Below are positions 17,073 through 24,717 of a stretch of DNA of 38,180 bases, piece after piece; position 1 is the first letter of the stretch, and every line of letters starts with the position of its first letter. Under the pieces are notes generated by a model. That model searched no databases and was not told the DNA's origin. It saw only the letters and a list, made by a program, of their open reading frames with translations. Position numbers and translations under genes: made by a program. Origin of the DNA: Betaproteobacteria bacterium (GTDB lineage: Bacteria; Pseudomonadota; Gammaproteobacteria; Burkholderiales; Burkholderiaceae_C); the NCBI GenBank assembly GCA_009921265.1, contig RFYV01000029.1, positions 1 through 38,180 on the forward strand. Reading direction: 5' to 3'.

Positions 17073-17224
17073 TAGATGCAACTATTTTTTTGACGGTAAT
17101 TGGTAATTCCGGTTGGTAGTTGCTTGTATTTGACCTTGATATTTGTCTTAATCAGCATGGTCACTTGATGATTGGAAATTGTTTTCACACATTTCAGCCT
17201 CGCCGTCCTCTTAAAAAGACGCAT

Positions 17225-17239
17225 GTTATGTACCATAAC
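17225..17239. repeat. Short hairpin-forming inverted repeat in an intergenic region
   Basis: GTTATG and CATAAC are exact complements separated by TAC. This lies in the 276-nt gap 17073-17348 between two convergent genes. It has no T-run, so it is not a standard terminator. Its role is unknown. Confidence 0.25.
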
Positions 17240-17348
17240 TGATTTCAACTATTGGATCAAATAATTGGGGGGAATTAGTCTGGTCGTTACTGTTAGTTAT
17301 AGATTGATTTTTTTTGTTCAGAAATAGCAGTCTCCGCATCGATAAGGA

Positions 17349-18977
17349 TTATTTTTTTGTCATTGGCAAATCAACCATCACTGGCTGTCCTGGCACTGTA
17401 CATCCTTGATCGCAGCATTTCCCAGGTTGTTTATTTTGCGTGATTGCGCGATTTTTTATATGAGCCAATGGATGCGGCGTCTCTCCAATGCCCCTTTCCA
17501 AAATGCGCTCAACCAATTCCACTTTAGATCCAATGGGGTAGTTGCGATAGATTTCTTGCTTCATCGCCGCAGGTGAACCACCACCGTGCAAGCTAATCAC
17601 GGAATACCATCCGCCCTGATAGCCTGCTGTTAAATCTTCAATTAAACGCGCGGCCTCTATGCGTTGCTCGTACGGCACTTGCGGATTAGCACGCAGAACA
17701 TCGCTTAATTTTCCTGATGTTTCTGGGTTGTGATCTTCATCGGGTCCAGGCAAAGTCACAATCAAACCACCACTCACATAATGCGCAATTCGGTGCATTT
17801 CATAAATTTTTGTTGCTAACAATAATTTTCCAATATTACTAAATACGGGATCAGGCATAAACGATTGACTAAAGGGATCTGCTTTTCCATACACACTGGC
17901 GGCTACACCGCATGCAAAAAAACTCTCAGTAATGGTGATGAGTTCCACCATTTGATCTTTGAGATGGGTTTCATTTTCTGGATTAAAACCATTGGCCTCG
18001 CACATCAATGCACCAGCACCAATGAGCAAATCTCCAAAACCTGCGCGAGCCGCAATACATGTTTGGCGATGATGCGTGGCGTAGTTGTAGGTGAGGTGAT
18101 GGCTGTGCTCCCAATCGCCCGCATAAAAAACCTGGTCCATTGCAACAAAGACCTTGTCAAACATCACCACTGCCGTGGTCTGGCCATACTTGCTGCTAAA
18201 GGGCGCGGCGCCATGTTCGAGTTTTTCTCCAGGTCGCCCCGCAGGCCTGGCCACGATGGTTATACCTGGTGCATCAATGGGTACAGCACAGCACACTGCG
18301 AAATCTTTGTCTTGCTCGCTCATGTTGCGACAAGGCATGACCAATAACTCATGCATGTAAGGTGCACCTGTCACGATTGCTTTTGTTCCACTAATAATAA
18401 TGCCGTGCTGACCGTTGTGTTTGGCGTTGTAATCAACCACGTGCACATATGTGTCAACATTGGATTGTTGATGTGGTCGCTTGCTTCGATCGCCTTTTGC
18501 ATCTGTCATCGCCACACCCAACACCAAATCTTGATCTTGAATGCGATGCATGTAATTCAAAAATTTATCGGTGTGCGTCGTGATACCTTTTGCATCATCT
18601 AATCTGGCAGACACTTGCGCCAATGAATTGAGCGCGTCGTGCGTGAGGTAGCGTTGCGCACAACCTGTTTCTTGACATATCAAGCGCACGGCTTCGAGTT
18701 TATTGAGCAAATCACCCGAACTCATGTTGATGTGACTCATACGATTGACGCGCTTACCGCTGGTCGATTGAACAGCCGTCATCAAGATCTGGTATTGCTC
18801 TTTGAGTGCGTAGTCGTAGGTCAGCGCTAAGGCATTGATACCTGGTTGTAATGCGCGTTCATCAGCAACACTTTGAACGCGTTGTCCATCAATAAATACA
18901 ACGGGTTTATAACGTTTGAGTGATTCGCGGTAATCTTGTCCCGACATTAAAAAAGAATTGGACGTATGGGTATTCAT
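17349..18977 (-). CDS. HpaB-family flavin-dependent aromatic hydroxylase
   Basis: This 542-residue protein belongs to the family of 4-hydroxyphenylacetate 3-monooxygenase (HpaB/PvcC), which also contains the Fe-S enzyme 4-hydroxybutyryl-CoA dehydratase. It starts SGQDYRESLKRYKPVVFIDGQRV; later come HVVDYNAKHNGQHGIIISGTKA (177-200), VIGxxC-type GAPYMHELLVMPC, and HHRQTCIAARAGFGDLLIGAG. The dehydratase cluster cysteines are not conserved: C106-AQR-Y110 replaces CxxxC, and A310 stands seven residues after H303 where Cys is expected. An FADH2-using hydroxylase is therefore more likely. AAGG lies 8 nt upstream of the ATG at 18977. The C-terminus has an unusual CCDQGC motif. The flavin reductase partner is divergently encoded 113 nt away. 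Confidence 0.85.
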   Translation of the reverse strand: MNTHTSNSFLMSGQDYRESLKRYKPVVFIDGQRVQSVADERALQPGINALALTYDYALKEQYQILMTAVQSTSGKRVNRMSHINMSSGDLLNKLEAVRLICQETGCAQRYLTHDALNSLAQVSARLDDAKGITTHTDKFLNYMHRIQDQDLVLGVAMTDAKGDRSKRPHQQSNVDTYVHVVDYNAKHNGQHGIIISGTKAIVTGAPYMHELLVMPCRNMSEQDKDFAVCCAVPIDAPGITIVARPAGRPGEKLEHGAAPFSSKYGQTTAVVMFDKVFVAMDQVFYAGDWEHSHHLTYNYATHHRQTCIAARAGFGDLLIGAGALMCEANGFNPENETHLKDQMVELITITESFFACGVAASVYGKADPFSQSFMPDPVFSNIGKLLLATKIYEMHRIAHYVSGGLIVTLPGPDEDHNPETSGKLSDVLRANPQVPYEQRIEAARLIEDLTAGYQGGWYSVISLHGGGSPAAMKQEIYRNYPIGSKVELVERILERGIGETPHPLAHIKNRAITQNKQPGKCCDQGCTVPGQPVMVDLPMTKK

Positions 18978-19036
18978 GATGTGCACCTTCAGATTATGAA
19001 TTTCATTTTAGAGGTATGTTGCAAATAAAAAATATT

Positions 19037-19052
19037 TGAACTTTTGTGTTCA
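19037..19052. promoter_or_regulatory. Inverted repeat in the hydroxylase/reductase divergent promoter
   Basis: TGAAC and GTTCA are exact complements separated by six bases, in the 113-nt region between the starts of the HpaB-like gene (18977, -) and the flavin reductase (19091, +). It could be an operator controlling both genes. No regulator gene is present to test this against. Confidence 0.3.
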
Positions 19053-19090
19053 CCAATTGTCGGTTGATCTCTTGCGTTATGCTCTTGGAT

Positions 19091-19729
19091 ATGAATTCAT
19101 TTCATTTTTACAAACCCAGCGAGGGTCATGGTTTAGCCCACGATCCTTTCAATGCCATCATTGCGCCACGGCCAATTGGATGGATCTCTTCCAAAAGTAT
19201 CGATGGCGTTTTGAATTTAGCGCCTTACAGTTTTTTCAACGGCTTTAATTACATCCCGCCTATTTTGGGGTTTTCTAGTGTGGGCAGAAAAGATTCACTC
19301 AACAACATTGAAGCAACGGGTGAGTTTGTTTGGAATATGGTGAATAAACCATTGGCCGAGCAAATGAACATCACTTCATCGGGTGTTGGCCCAGAAGAAG
19401 ATGAGTTCAAACTGTCGGGTTTAACACCCATCAAAGGACAAGTCGTCGATGTGCCGCGTGTGGGCGAAAGTCCCGTGTCCTTTGAATGCAAGCTCACTCA
19501 AATTGTTCAACTGCAAAACAAAGAAGGTGGCTTAATCAAAACTTGGTTGGTATTGGGCGAAGTAGTCGGCGTACATATCAATCAAACATTACTCATTAAT
19601 GGTGTGTTTGATACCTCACTGGCAGGGCCCATCACACGCGGTGGTGGTCCTGCCGATTATTTCAGTATCGGTCCTGAGCAACGATTTTTAATGAACCGAC
19701 CCGAAGGTTGGAATCGTCCAAACAAATAA
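19091..19729 (+). CDS. Flavin reductase family protein (FMN/FAD reductase component)
   Basis: This 212-residue protein opens FHFYKPSEGHGLAHDPFNAIIAPRPIGWIS, the flavin-reductase-like split-barrel signature, followed by NLAPYSFFNGFNYIPPILGFSS, TGEFVWNMV and FECKLTQIVQL. It would reduce FAD or FMN with NAD(P)H and supply it to a separate oxygenase. I use the ATG at 19091; an ATG at 19079 and a GTG at 19046 are also in frame. It sits between two candidate oxygenases: the HpaB-like gene (divergent) and the HsaA-like gene, whose stop begins at the very next base (19730, convergent). Confidence 0.9.
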   Translation: MNSFHFYKPSEGHGLAHDPFNAIIAPRPIGWISSKSIDGVLNLAPYSFFNGFNYIPPILGFSSVGRKDSLNNIEATGEFVWNMVNKPLAEQMNITSSGVGPEEDEFKLSGLTPIKGQVVDVPRVGESPVSFECKLTQIVQLQNKEGGLIKTWLVLGEVVGVHINQTLLINGVFDTSLAGPITRGGGPADYFSIGPEQRFLMNRPEGWNRPNK

Positions 19730-20956
19730 TCAGAGCAACATGCCGCCTTGCGGTTGCAAGCCCAATGCACTTTGGCCGTAAGCGGCGGCGTGCACATCCC
19801 ATGTGAGTCCAATATGCGAAGACGCTGCATGGATATCTCTGAATTGTCTTTGCAAAGGCAAATGCAATGACAGGCCTGCCGCGCCTGCGGCTGGCATCAA
19901 CGCATCAATAGCTCTAACAGCCAAGCTGGTTGCAAATGCGGCGTTTCGCTTCCAACGCAATTTGGTTTCCATGCTTGGAAATTCACTGTCTTGGACCGCA
20001 TTTTCTAAATCAGTCCAATCGCGTCTCACTACAGTTTCTGCAAATTCAACACATGCAGCCGCTTCTGCAATGCGCGCTTGCACCGATGACAACTCGGCAA
20101 TGCGCGAACCTGTATAGGTGCCTGCGCGATTACGCATGGTCTGGGTGAATTGCTCAACAGCGGCTTTTGCTGTGCCCAACGGAACAATCGATAAGACATA
20201 AGCAAATGCGGCGAAAGTGGGCATTTGAAATAATTTGTTGCTGTACAACTTGGCGCCTGGCAAGTTTTGTCCTGCTGCAAAAATTTCTGCAGACACACTG
20301 CGATGCTCAGGAACAAATGCACCTTCCATTTGCACATCGTGACTGCCCGTACCTGTTAGTCCATAAGCCTGCCAGTTGTCTAAACTTTTAAAGTCTGATT
20401 GTGGAATTAAAAAGAAACGACGTTGAGGTGCGCCACCATTTTGTTCGGTCATTGCACCCACCAACATCCAAGTGGAGGCGTCAACGCCACTGCCAAAAGG
20501 CCATTTGCCACTGACTTGATATCCACCCGCAACAGGCGTGGCTTTACCGCAAGGAAAAGCCAAACCCGTTGCGGCCAATGCAAAAGGATCATCAGCCCAC
20601 ATATCTTCTTGCGCTTGCAGTTCAAACTGTCCGATGTTCCAAGAGTGCGAAGCTAAGTTGGAATAAACCCATGCCGTTGACGAACAACCTTTGCAGACTT
20701 CTAAAACCACGTCCATCAAAACACCCAAACCCAACTCAGATCCCCCATAACGTTTGGGTTGCATCAAACGCAACAAACCTGAATCATTGAGCTCTTTAAT
20801 GCTTTCTTGCGGTATGCGTCGAATTTGTTCTGCGTGCGCTGCACGTTCGGCCAAACGGGGTGCAATTTTTTTGGCAGCTTCAATGGCTTGTTGCGCCGTG
20901 AGCACGGGCGCATTAAGTGCCATATTTTTGGGATTAGATAAAACTCGGAGATTCAT
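19730..20956 (-). CDS. Acyl-CoA dehydrogenase-fold flavin-dependent monooxygenase (HsaA-like)
   Basis: This 408-residue protein shows the group D flavin monooxygenase layout related to acyl-CoA dehydrogenases and to HsaA. RRIPQESIKELNDSGLLRLMQPKRYGGSELG (~46-76) is the N-terminal helical domain. CKGCSSTAWVYSNLASHSW, GYQVSGKWPFGSGVDASTWMLVGAM and TGSHDVQMEGAFVPEHRS form the middle beta domain, and a C-terminal four-helix part ends QFRDIHAASSHIGLTWDVHAAAYG. It lacks the acyl-CoA dehydrogenase catalytic Glu context, so oxygenation with reductase-supplied FADH2 is more likely than acyl-CoA oxidation. AAGGAC lies 7 nt upstream of the ATG at 20956. It follows the SMP-30 gene by 11 nt, forming an operon. 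Confidence 0.85.
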   Translation of the reverse strand: MNLRVLSNPKNMALNAPVLTAQQAIEAAKKIAPRLAERAAHAEQIRRIPQESIKELNDSGLLRLMQPKRYGGSELGLGVLMDVVLEVCKGCSSTAWVYSNLASHSWNIGQFELQAQEDMWADDPFALAATGLAFPCGKATPVAGGYQVSGKWPFGSGVDASTWMLVGAMTEQNGGAPQRRFFLIPQSDFKSLDNWQAYGLTGTGSHDVQMEGAFVPEHRSVSAEIFAAGQNLPGAKLYSNKLFQMPTFAAFAYVLSIVPLGTAKAAVEQFTQTMRNRAGTYTGSRIAELSSVQARIAEAAACVEFAETVVRRDWTDLENAVQDSEFPSMETKLRWKRNAAFATSLAVRAIDALMPAAGAAGLSLHLPLQRQFRDIHAASSHIGLTWDVHAAAYGQSALGLQPQGGMLL

Positions 20957-20967
20957 GGTTGATGTCC

Positions 20968-21888
20968 TTATCCATTGACCTTGAGATAAACCGCATACAG
21001 AGATGTAGTTCCACAAATGAACAGTCGGTTGCGTTGCAATCCGCCGAACGTGAGATTGGCCACCATCTCAGGAATCTTAATTTTACCGATGAGTTTACCG
21101 TCTTGTCTGTAGCACAAGACACCTTCGGCACAACTCGTCCACAGGCGGTCGGCGCGATCGATGCGAAATCCATCGAAAAACCCGCTCGGGCACATGGCAA
21201 ACACCTTGGAATTGCTGATGCTTTGCCCCGATGAATCGACGTCAAAGCGGCGGATATGCTTGGGTCGTGTAGGGCCTTCGGTGCCACCGCTATCAGCAAT
21301 AAATAAATGTTTTTCGTTGCTTGAAAAAGCCAAGCCATTGGGATGGTCAAAATCCGTGGCAACTTGTGTGACTTGATGCGTGTGCGGATCGATGCGATAC
21401 ACATGACATCCGTCTTGTTCCATCTGATCGACTTTGCCTTCGTAATCAGCGATGATGCCGTAGTCAGGGTCCGTGAACCAAATGGAATCGTCAGACTTCA
21501 CAACAACATCATTGGGTGAGTTGAGTTTTTTGCCATTGAATTGATCGGCCAATACGGTGATTGATCCGTTGTGCTCGGTACGCGTGACGCGACGATTGAA
21601 ATGTTCGCACGTAATAAGTCGTCCTTGGCGATCAACCGTGTTGCCATTGGCAAAACCCGAAGGCTCGCGAAAAACAGAAACCACGCCATTGGTTTCATCG
21701 TATTTCATGATACGGTTATTGGGCAAATCGGACCACAACAAACAACGCCAAGCCCCAAACCATGCGGGGCCCTCAGACCATCTGCCGCCCGTCCACAGTC
21801 TCTCCACACGCGCATGGCCAACAAAACAGCCAGCAAACTCGGGTTCGATCACCTCAAAGCCACTGCCTTCAATTTCCCCATAAAACAT
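20968..21888 (-). CDS. SMP-30/gluconolactonase/LRE family lactonase
   Basis: This is a 306-residue six-bladed beta-propeller hydrolase. Metal and active-site residues can be placed at E39 (SEGPAW), N126 (LNSPNDVVV), N184 (DHPNGLAF) and D199 (LFIADSGG). WFTDPDYG is the typical blade segment. The enzyme would open a lactone in the cytoplasm or periplasm; no signal peptide is evident, so cytoplasm is more likely. AAGGGA precedes the ATG. It is the first gene of a two-gene unit with the HsaA-like oxygenase, which suggests that it hydrolyses a lactone made from that pathway (inference). A polysaccharide-deacetylase-fold gene is divergent, 101 nt away. Confidence 0.9.
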   Translation of the reverse strand: MFYGEIEGSGFEVIEPEFAGCFVGHARVERLWTGGRWSEGPAWFGAWRCLLWSDLPNNRIMKYDETNGVVSVFREPSGFANGNTVDRQGRLITCEHFNRRVTRTEHNGSITVLADQFNGKKLNSPNDVVVKSDDSIWFTDPDYGIIADYEGKVDQMEQDGCHVYRIDPHTHQVTQVATDFDHPNGLAFSSNEKHLFIADSGGTEGPTRPKHIRRFDVDSSGQSISNSKVFAMCPSGFFDGFRIDRADRLWTSCAEGVLCYRQDGKLIGKIKIPEMVANLTFGGLQRNRLFICGTTSLYAVYLKVNG

Positions 21889-21912
21889 GGTTTATCCCTT
21901 GATTCTTAATGT

Positions 21913-21953
21913 GTGCAAAAATTTAACAGAATTTACGCCACTTGGGTGCAAAA
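21913..21953. repeat. Direct repeat of GTGCAAAA in a divergent promoter region
   Basis: The 8-mer GTGCAAAA occurs at 21913-21920 and again at 21946-21953, a spacing of 33 bases (about three helical turns), between the divergent starts at 21888 and 21990. It could be a pair of regulator half-sites, but chance is not excluded. Confidence 0.25.
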
Positions 21954-21989
21954 TCCAATTGTCCTTCTTATCTCACTAGGAAAGCAGTT

Positions 21990-22889
21990 ATGAGCATCAA
22001 AACCGGGTTATTAAGCGATCGCGCACCTTATCAAGCCATTGTCGATAGACCTCGATTGGTGATGCCCGACGACACGCGCATGTTGGTTTGGATTATTGTG
22101 AATGTCGAGCATTGGACGATTGAGCGCACCATGCCTCGCTCTGTTTTAACGCCGCCTATGGGTCAACCCTTGATGCCAGACCTACCCAATTGGTCGTGGC
22201 ATGAGTACGGCATGCGAGTGGGGTTTTGGCGATTATTTGATGCCTTGCAGCAACGCGGCATCTTCCCCACCATGGCCATCAATGGCATTGTGTGCGAGTC
22301 CTATCCAACGATCCCGCAAGCCGCTCTTCAAGCCGATTGGGAATTCATGGGTCATGGTTATATCCAAGGGCCGATGCACAAAGTCGATGATCAAGTTCAA
22401 GCGATTGATCACACCATGCAAGCGATTAAAAAATTCACAGGCAAAGCGCCTGCAGGATGGGAGAGTCCAGGACTCACCGAAACAGACGAAACCTTGGATT
22501 ATTTATCTGCGGCTGGAATTTCTTATGTAGCCAATTGGGTATTGGATGATTTACCCACATGGCTTCATGCCAAACCCAAGCCCGTACTTTCTGTGCCTTA
22601 CACGGTGGAACTCAATGACATACCGATAATGGCGATTCAAAATCACCGCAGTGATGAGATGTATCACCGCGGCGTTTTACAACTCGATCGTTTGTGGCGT
22701 GATGCAGAAAAAATTCCACGTGTAATGGCTATCAGCGTTCATCCCTACATCACGGGTGTGCCGCATCGCATCGATGCGTTCGAAAAATTATTGGATGCGT
22801 TACTTGCTAAGCCTCAAGTCAAAATAATGACTGGCGAAAAAATTGCACAGTGGTACAGCCAACAAGTGCCTGCACCCACTGCGAGTTAA
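21990..22889 (+). CDS. Polysaccharide deacetylase-fold hydrolase (PuuE allantoinase-like)
   Basis: This 299-residue NodB-fold protein starts TGLLSDRAPYQAIVDRPRLVMPDDTRM and has VNVEHW with E40 in place of the usual TFDDG Asp pair. It also has FMGHGYIQGP with H122, WESPGLTETDETLDYLSAAGISYVANWVLDDLPTW, and ISVHPYITG with H251. This pattern matches the PuuE/cofactor-independent allantoinase side of the family rather than chitin or peptidoglycan deacetylases, and there is no signal peptide. A cyclic amide or similar C-N bond is therefore a more likely target than polysaccharide (inference). AGGAAAG lies upstream of the ATG at 21990. It ends 8 nt before the end of the convergent hydrolase gene. 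Confidence 0.85.
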   Translation: MSIKTGLLSDRAPYQAIVDRPRLVMPDDTRMLVWIIVNVEHWTIERTMPRSVLTPPMGQPLMPDLPNWSWHEYGMRVGFWRLFDALQQRGIFPTMAINGIVCESYPTIPQAALQADWEFMGHGYIQGPMHKVDDQVQAIDHTMQAIKKFTGKAPAGWESPGLTETDETLDYLSAAGISYVANWVLDDLPTWLHAKPKPVLSVPYTVELNDIPIMAIQNHRSDEMYHRGVLQLDRLWRDAEKIPRVMAISVHPYITGVPHRIDAFEKLLDALLAKPQVKIMTGEKIAQWYSQQVPAPTAS

Positions 22890-22897
22890 TGGATTGA

Positions 22898-23698
22898 TTA
22901 AATTTTTGTAAATTTTTTCAAGATACGTACAAAGTCATCGGGGCGTTGTGCGCTTGAAATGTGACCACAAGGATCTAATACCTCGAGTTGGCTACCCTTA
23001 ATCTGCTGAGCCATGAGCTCCATCTCAATGGGTGGTGCGCCTTGATCTTGAGCACCTGCTAAAAGCAAAACAGGAATTTCTATTTTATGCAAATCATCCA
23101 TCAATGCAATTTGTTGAATCGCACGAATACAAGTTTCAAATCCAGCAGCCGAATTATTAGCAACAATTTTGGCCATGGCATTCATGATGACAGGTTGCGC
23201 ATCAATGTAATCTTTGCTAAACCAGCGAGCAATTGTGGGTTGAGCCAAAGCTGCCATGCCCGACGCACGCGCCACATCAATGCGTTGATTCCACGCGTCG
23301 ATGCCTGCTTGATCGATACGACCTCTGCAATTACAGGCCATCAAACCCAACAAGCGATTGGGATGGCTCAAAGCCAAGGTGAGACCCGTCATACCGCCCA
23401 ATGAAATCCCTGCAAAAAATGCTTTGTCGGCTTTAGCTGCGTCCATCACGGCCAATGCGTCGTCGGCCAAAACACTCAAATGAATATTTTTGACTTCACA
23501 TGTGCTTTGACCATGCCCACGCGTGTCATAAGTAATAACCCGAAAGTCTTTTGATAATTGCGGCAGAACCCACTGCCACATCTCGCGGTCAGTAGCCAAT
23601 GAATTGGAAAGTACCAATGAAGGGCCTTGAAGATTGCCTTGAATGACGTAAGCGATTTTGGCGCCATCGGGACGGTTAATAAATTGTGCAGTGGTCAT
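22898..23698 (-). CDS. Alpha/beta hydrolase, 3-oxoadipate enol-lactonase-like
   Basis: This 266-residue hydrolase has the catalytic triad S99 (GISLGG), D218 (AGAQDQGAP) and H246 (DPCGHISS). VITYDTRGHGQS and LVLSNSLATDREMW are typical of PcaD (3-oxoadipate enol-lactonase) and its relatives. Such enzymes open the enol-lactone formed after aromatic ring cleavage and rearrangement. No other beta-ketoadipate gene (PcaB, PcaC, PcaIJ) is in the window, so a different lactone or ester is possible. It is divergent from the 3-HIBADH-like gene, with 103 nt between starts. Confidence 0.87.
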   Translation of the reverse strand: MTTAQFINRPDGAKIAYVIQGNLQGPSLVLSNSLATDREMWQWVLPQLSKDFRVITYDTRGHGQSTCEVKNIHLSVLADDALAVMDAAKADKAFFAGISLGGMTGLTLALSHPNRLLGLMACNCRGRIDQAGIDAWNQRIDVARASGMAALAQPTIARWFSKDYIDAQPVIMNAMAKIVANNSAAGFETCIRAIQQIALMDDLHKIEIPVLLLAGAQDQGAPPIEMELMAQQIKGSQLEVLDPCGHISSAQRPDDFVRILKKFTKI

Positions 23699-23801
23699 GG
23701 TTGTCTCTTGAAATGTTGGAATGTATGAACAGGAAGACCCAAATTGTAGAGCTTTATTGGATTTGTTTCTATTAAGATGATGACACTAACAGGAGACACA
23801 A

Positions 23802-24710
23802 ATGACCGCACAAAAAACAAAACCAACAGTGGGCGTGATTGGATTGGGCATCATGGGCTCGTCTATTTCTTCCAACCTCCAACAAACGGGCTTTGAAGTC
23901 TATGGTGTGGAACTCAACGCGGCAACGCGAAAAAAAATGAAACCTTTGCTCACGCATGTGGATGCGGATGCCAAAGATTTACTGTTATACACATCCAAAA
24001 TTATTTCTTCACTGCCATCGACACAAGCCTTAATGCAAGTTTGTCAAACTTTATGTGAAGCCAAAAAACATCACAAGATCAAAGGCACACCGATTTTGGT
24101 AGAAGCCAGCACCTTTCCTCTTAAAGACAAACAACAAGCCAAAGACATGCTCCTCGAAAGCGGAATCCACATGATTGATGCGCCTTTATCGGGAACAGGC
24201 GCACAAGCCAAAACCAAGGACCTCAGCATTTATGCCAGCGGTAAAGCATCGGACGTCAAAGCATTTGACGCCATTTTTAATGGCTTTGCACGCAGTCATT
24301 ATTTTGTGGGTGAATTTGGCAATGGCATGAAAATGAAATTGGTAGCTAACTTATTAGTCGCGATTCACAATGTTTCAACCGCTGAAGCGATTTTGTTTGG
24401 CCAACAACTCGGTCTTGAATCAAAAAGCTTGGTCAACATCATTGGCTCAGGTGCTGGTAGTTCACGTATGTTTCAAGTGCGCGGCCCCATGATGACTTCT
24501 CGCACGTGGAAACAAGCAACGATGAAAAATGATGTCTGGCAAAAAGACATGTCGATCATCTATGAAGCACTCAATGATATGAAATTACCAGCGCCCTTAT
24601 TTACGGCATGCATTCCTATTTATCACGCAGCCATGTCGCAAGGACATCAATTGCACGACACTGCTTCGGTGTATGCCGTGTTAGAAAAAATGGCAGGCGT
24701 CGATCGCTGA
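23802..24710 (+). CDS. 3-Hydroxyisobutyrate dehydrogenase-family NAD(P)-dependent oxidoreductase
   Basis: This 302-residue protein is a beta-hydroxyacid dehydrogenase. The nucleotide loop is GVIGLGIMGSSISSNL (11-26), the substrate loop DAPLSGTGAQA (126-136; the usual SGG reads SGT), and the catalytic lysine K179 with N183 lies in GNGMKMKLVANLL. Family members oxidise 3-hydroxyisobutyrate, tartronate semialdehyde and similar compounds. AGGAG lies upstream of the ATG. It ends 7 nt before the end of the convergent Mo-hydroxylase operon. Substrate unknown. Confidence 0.88.
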   Translation: MTAQKTKPTVGVIGLGIMGSSISSNLQQTGFEVYGVELNAATRKKMKPLLTHVDADAKDLLLYTSKIISSLPSTQALMQVCQTLCEAKKHHKIKGTPILVEASTFPLKDKQQAKDMLLESGIHMIDAPLSGTGAQAKTKDLSIYASGKASDVKAFDAIFNGFARSHYFVGEFGNGMKMKLVANLLVAIHNVSTAEAILFGQQLGLESKSLVNIIGSGAGSSRMFQVRGPMMTSRTWKQATMKNDVWQKDMSIIYEALNDMKLPAPLFTACIPIYHAAMSQGHQLHDTASVYAVLEKMAGVDR

Positions 24711-24717
24711 TTGCGAA

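Noticed and set aside
17073..17348. Possible gene or terminator in the 276-nt gap.
   Set aside because: Only short frames without motifs. The GTTATG/CATAAC hairpin has no T-run, and the T-rich stretches have no stem before them.
17349..18977. 4-hydroxybutyryl-CoA dehydratase identity for the HpaB-family gene.
   Set aside because: Two of the expected cluster cysteines are replaced (Tyr110 and Ala310), and a flavin reductase is encoded next door.
20934..21404. Open frame of about 156 codons on the minus strand overlapping the SMP-30 and HsaA-like genes.
   Set aside because: It lies within the well-supported SMP-30 gene in another frame, has no recognisable motifs and no ribosome-binding site.
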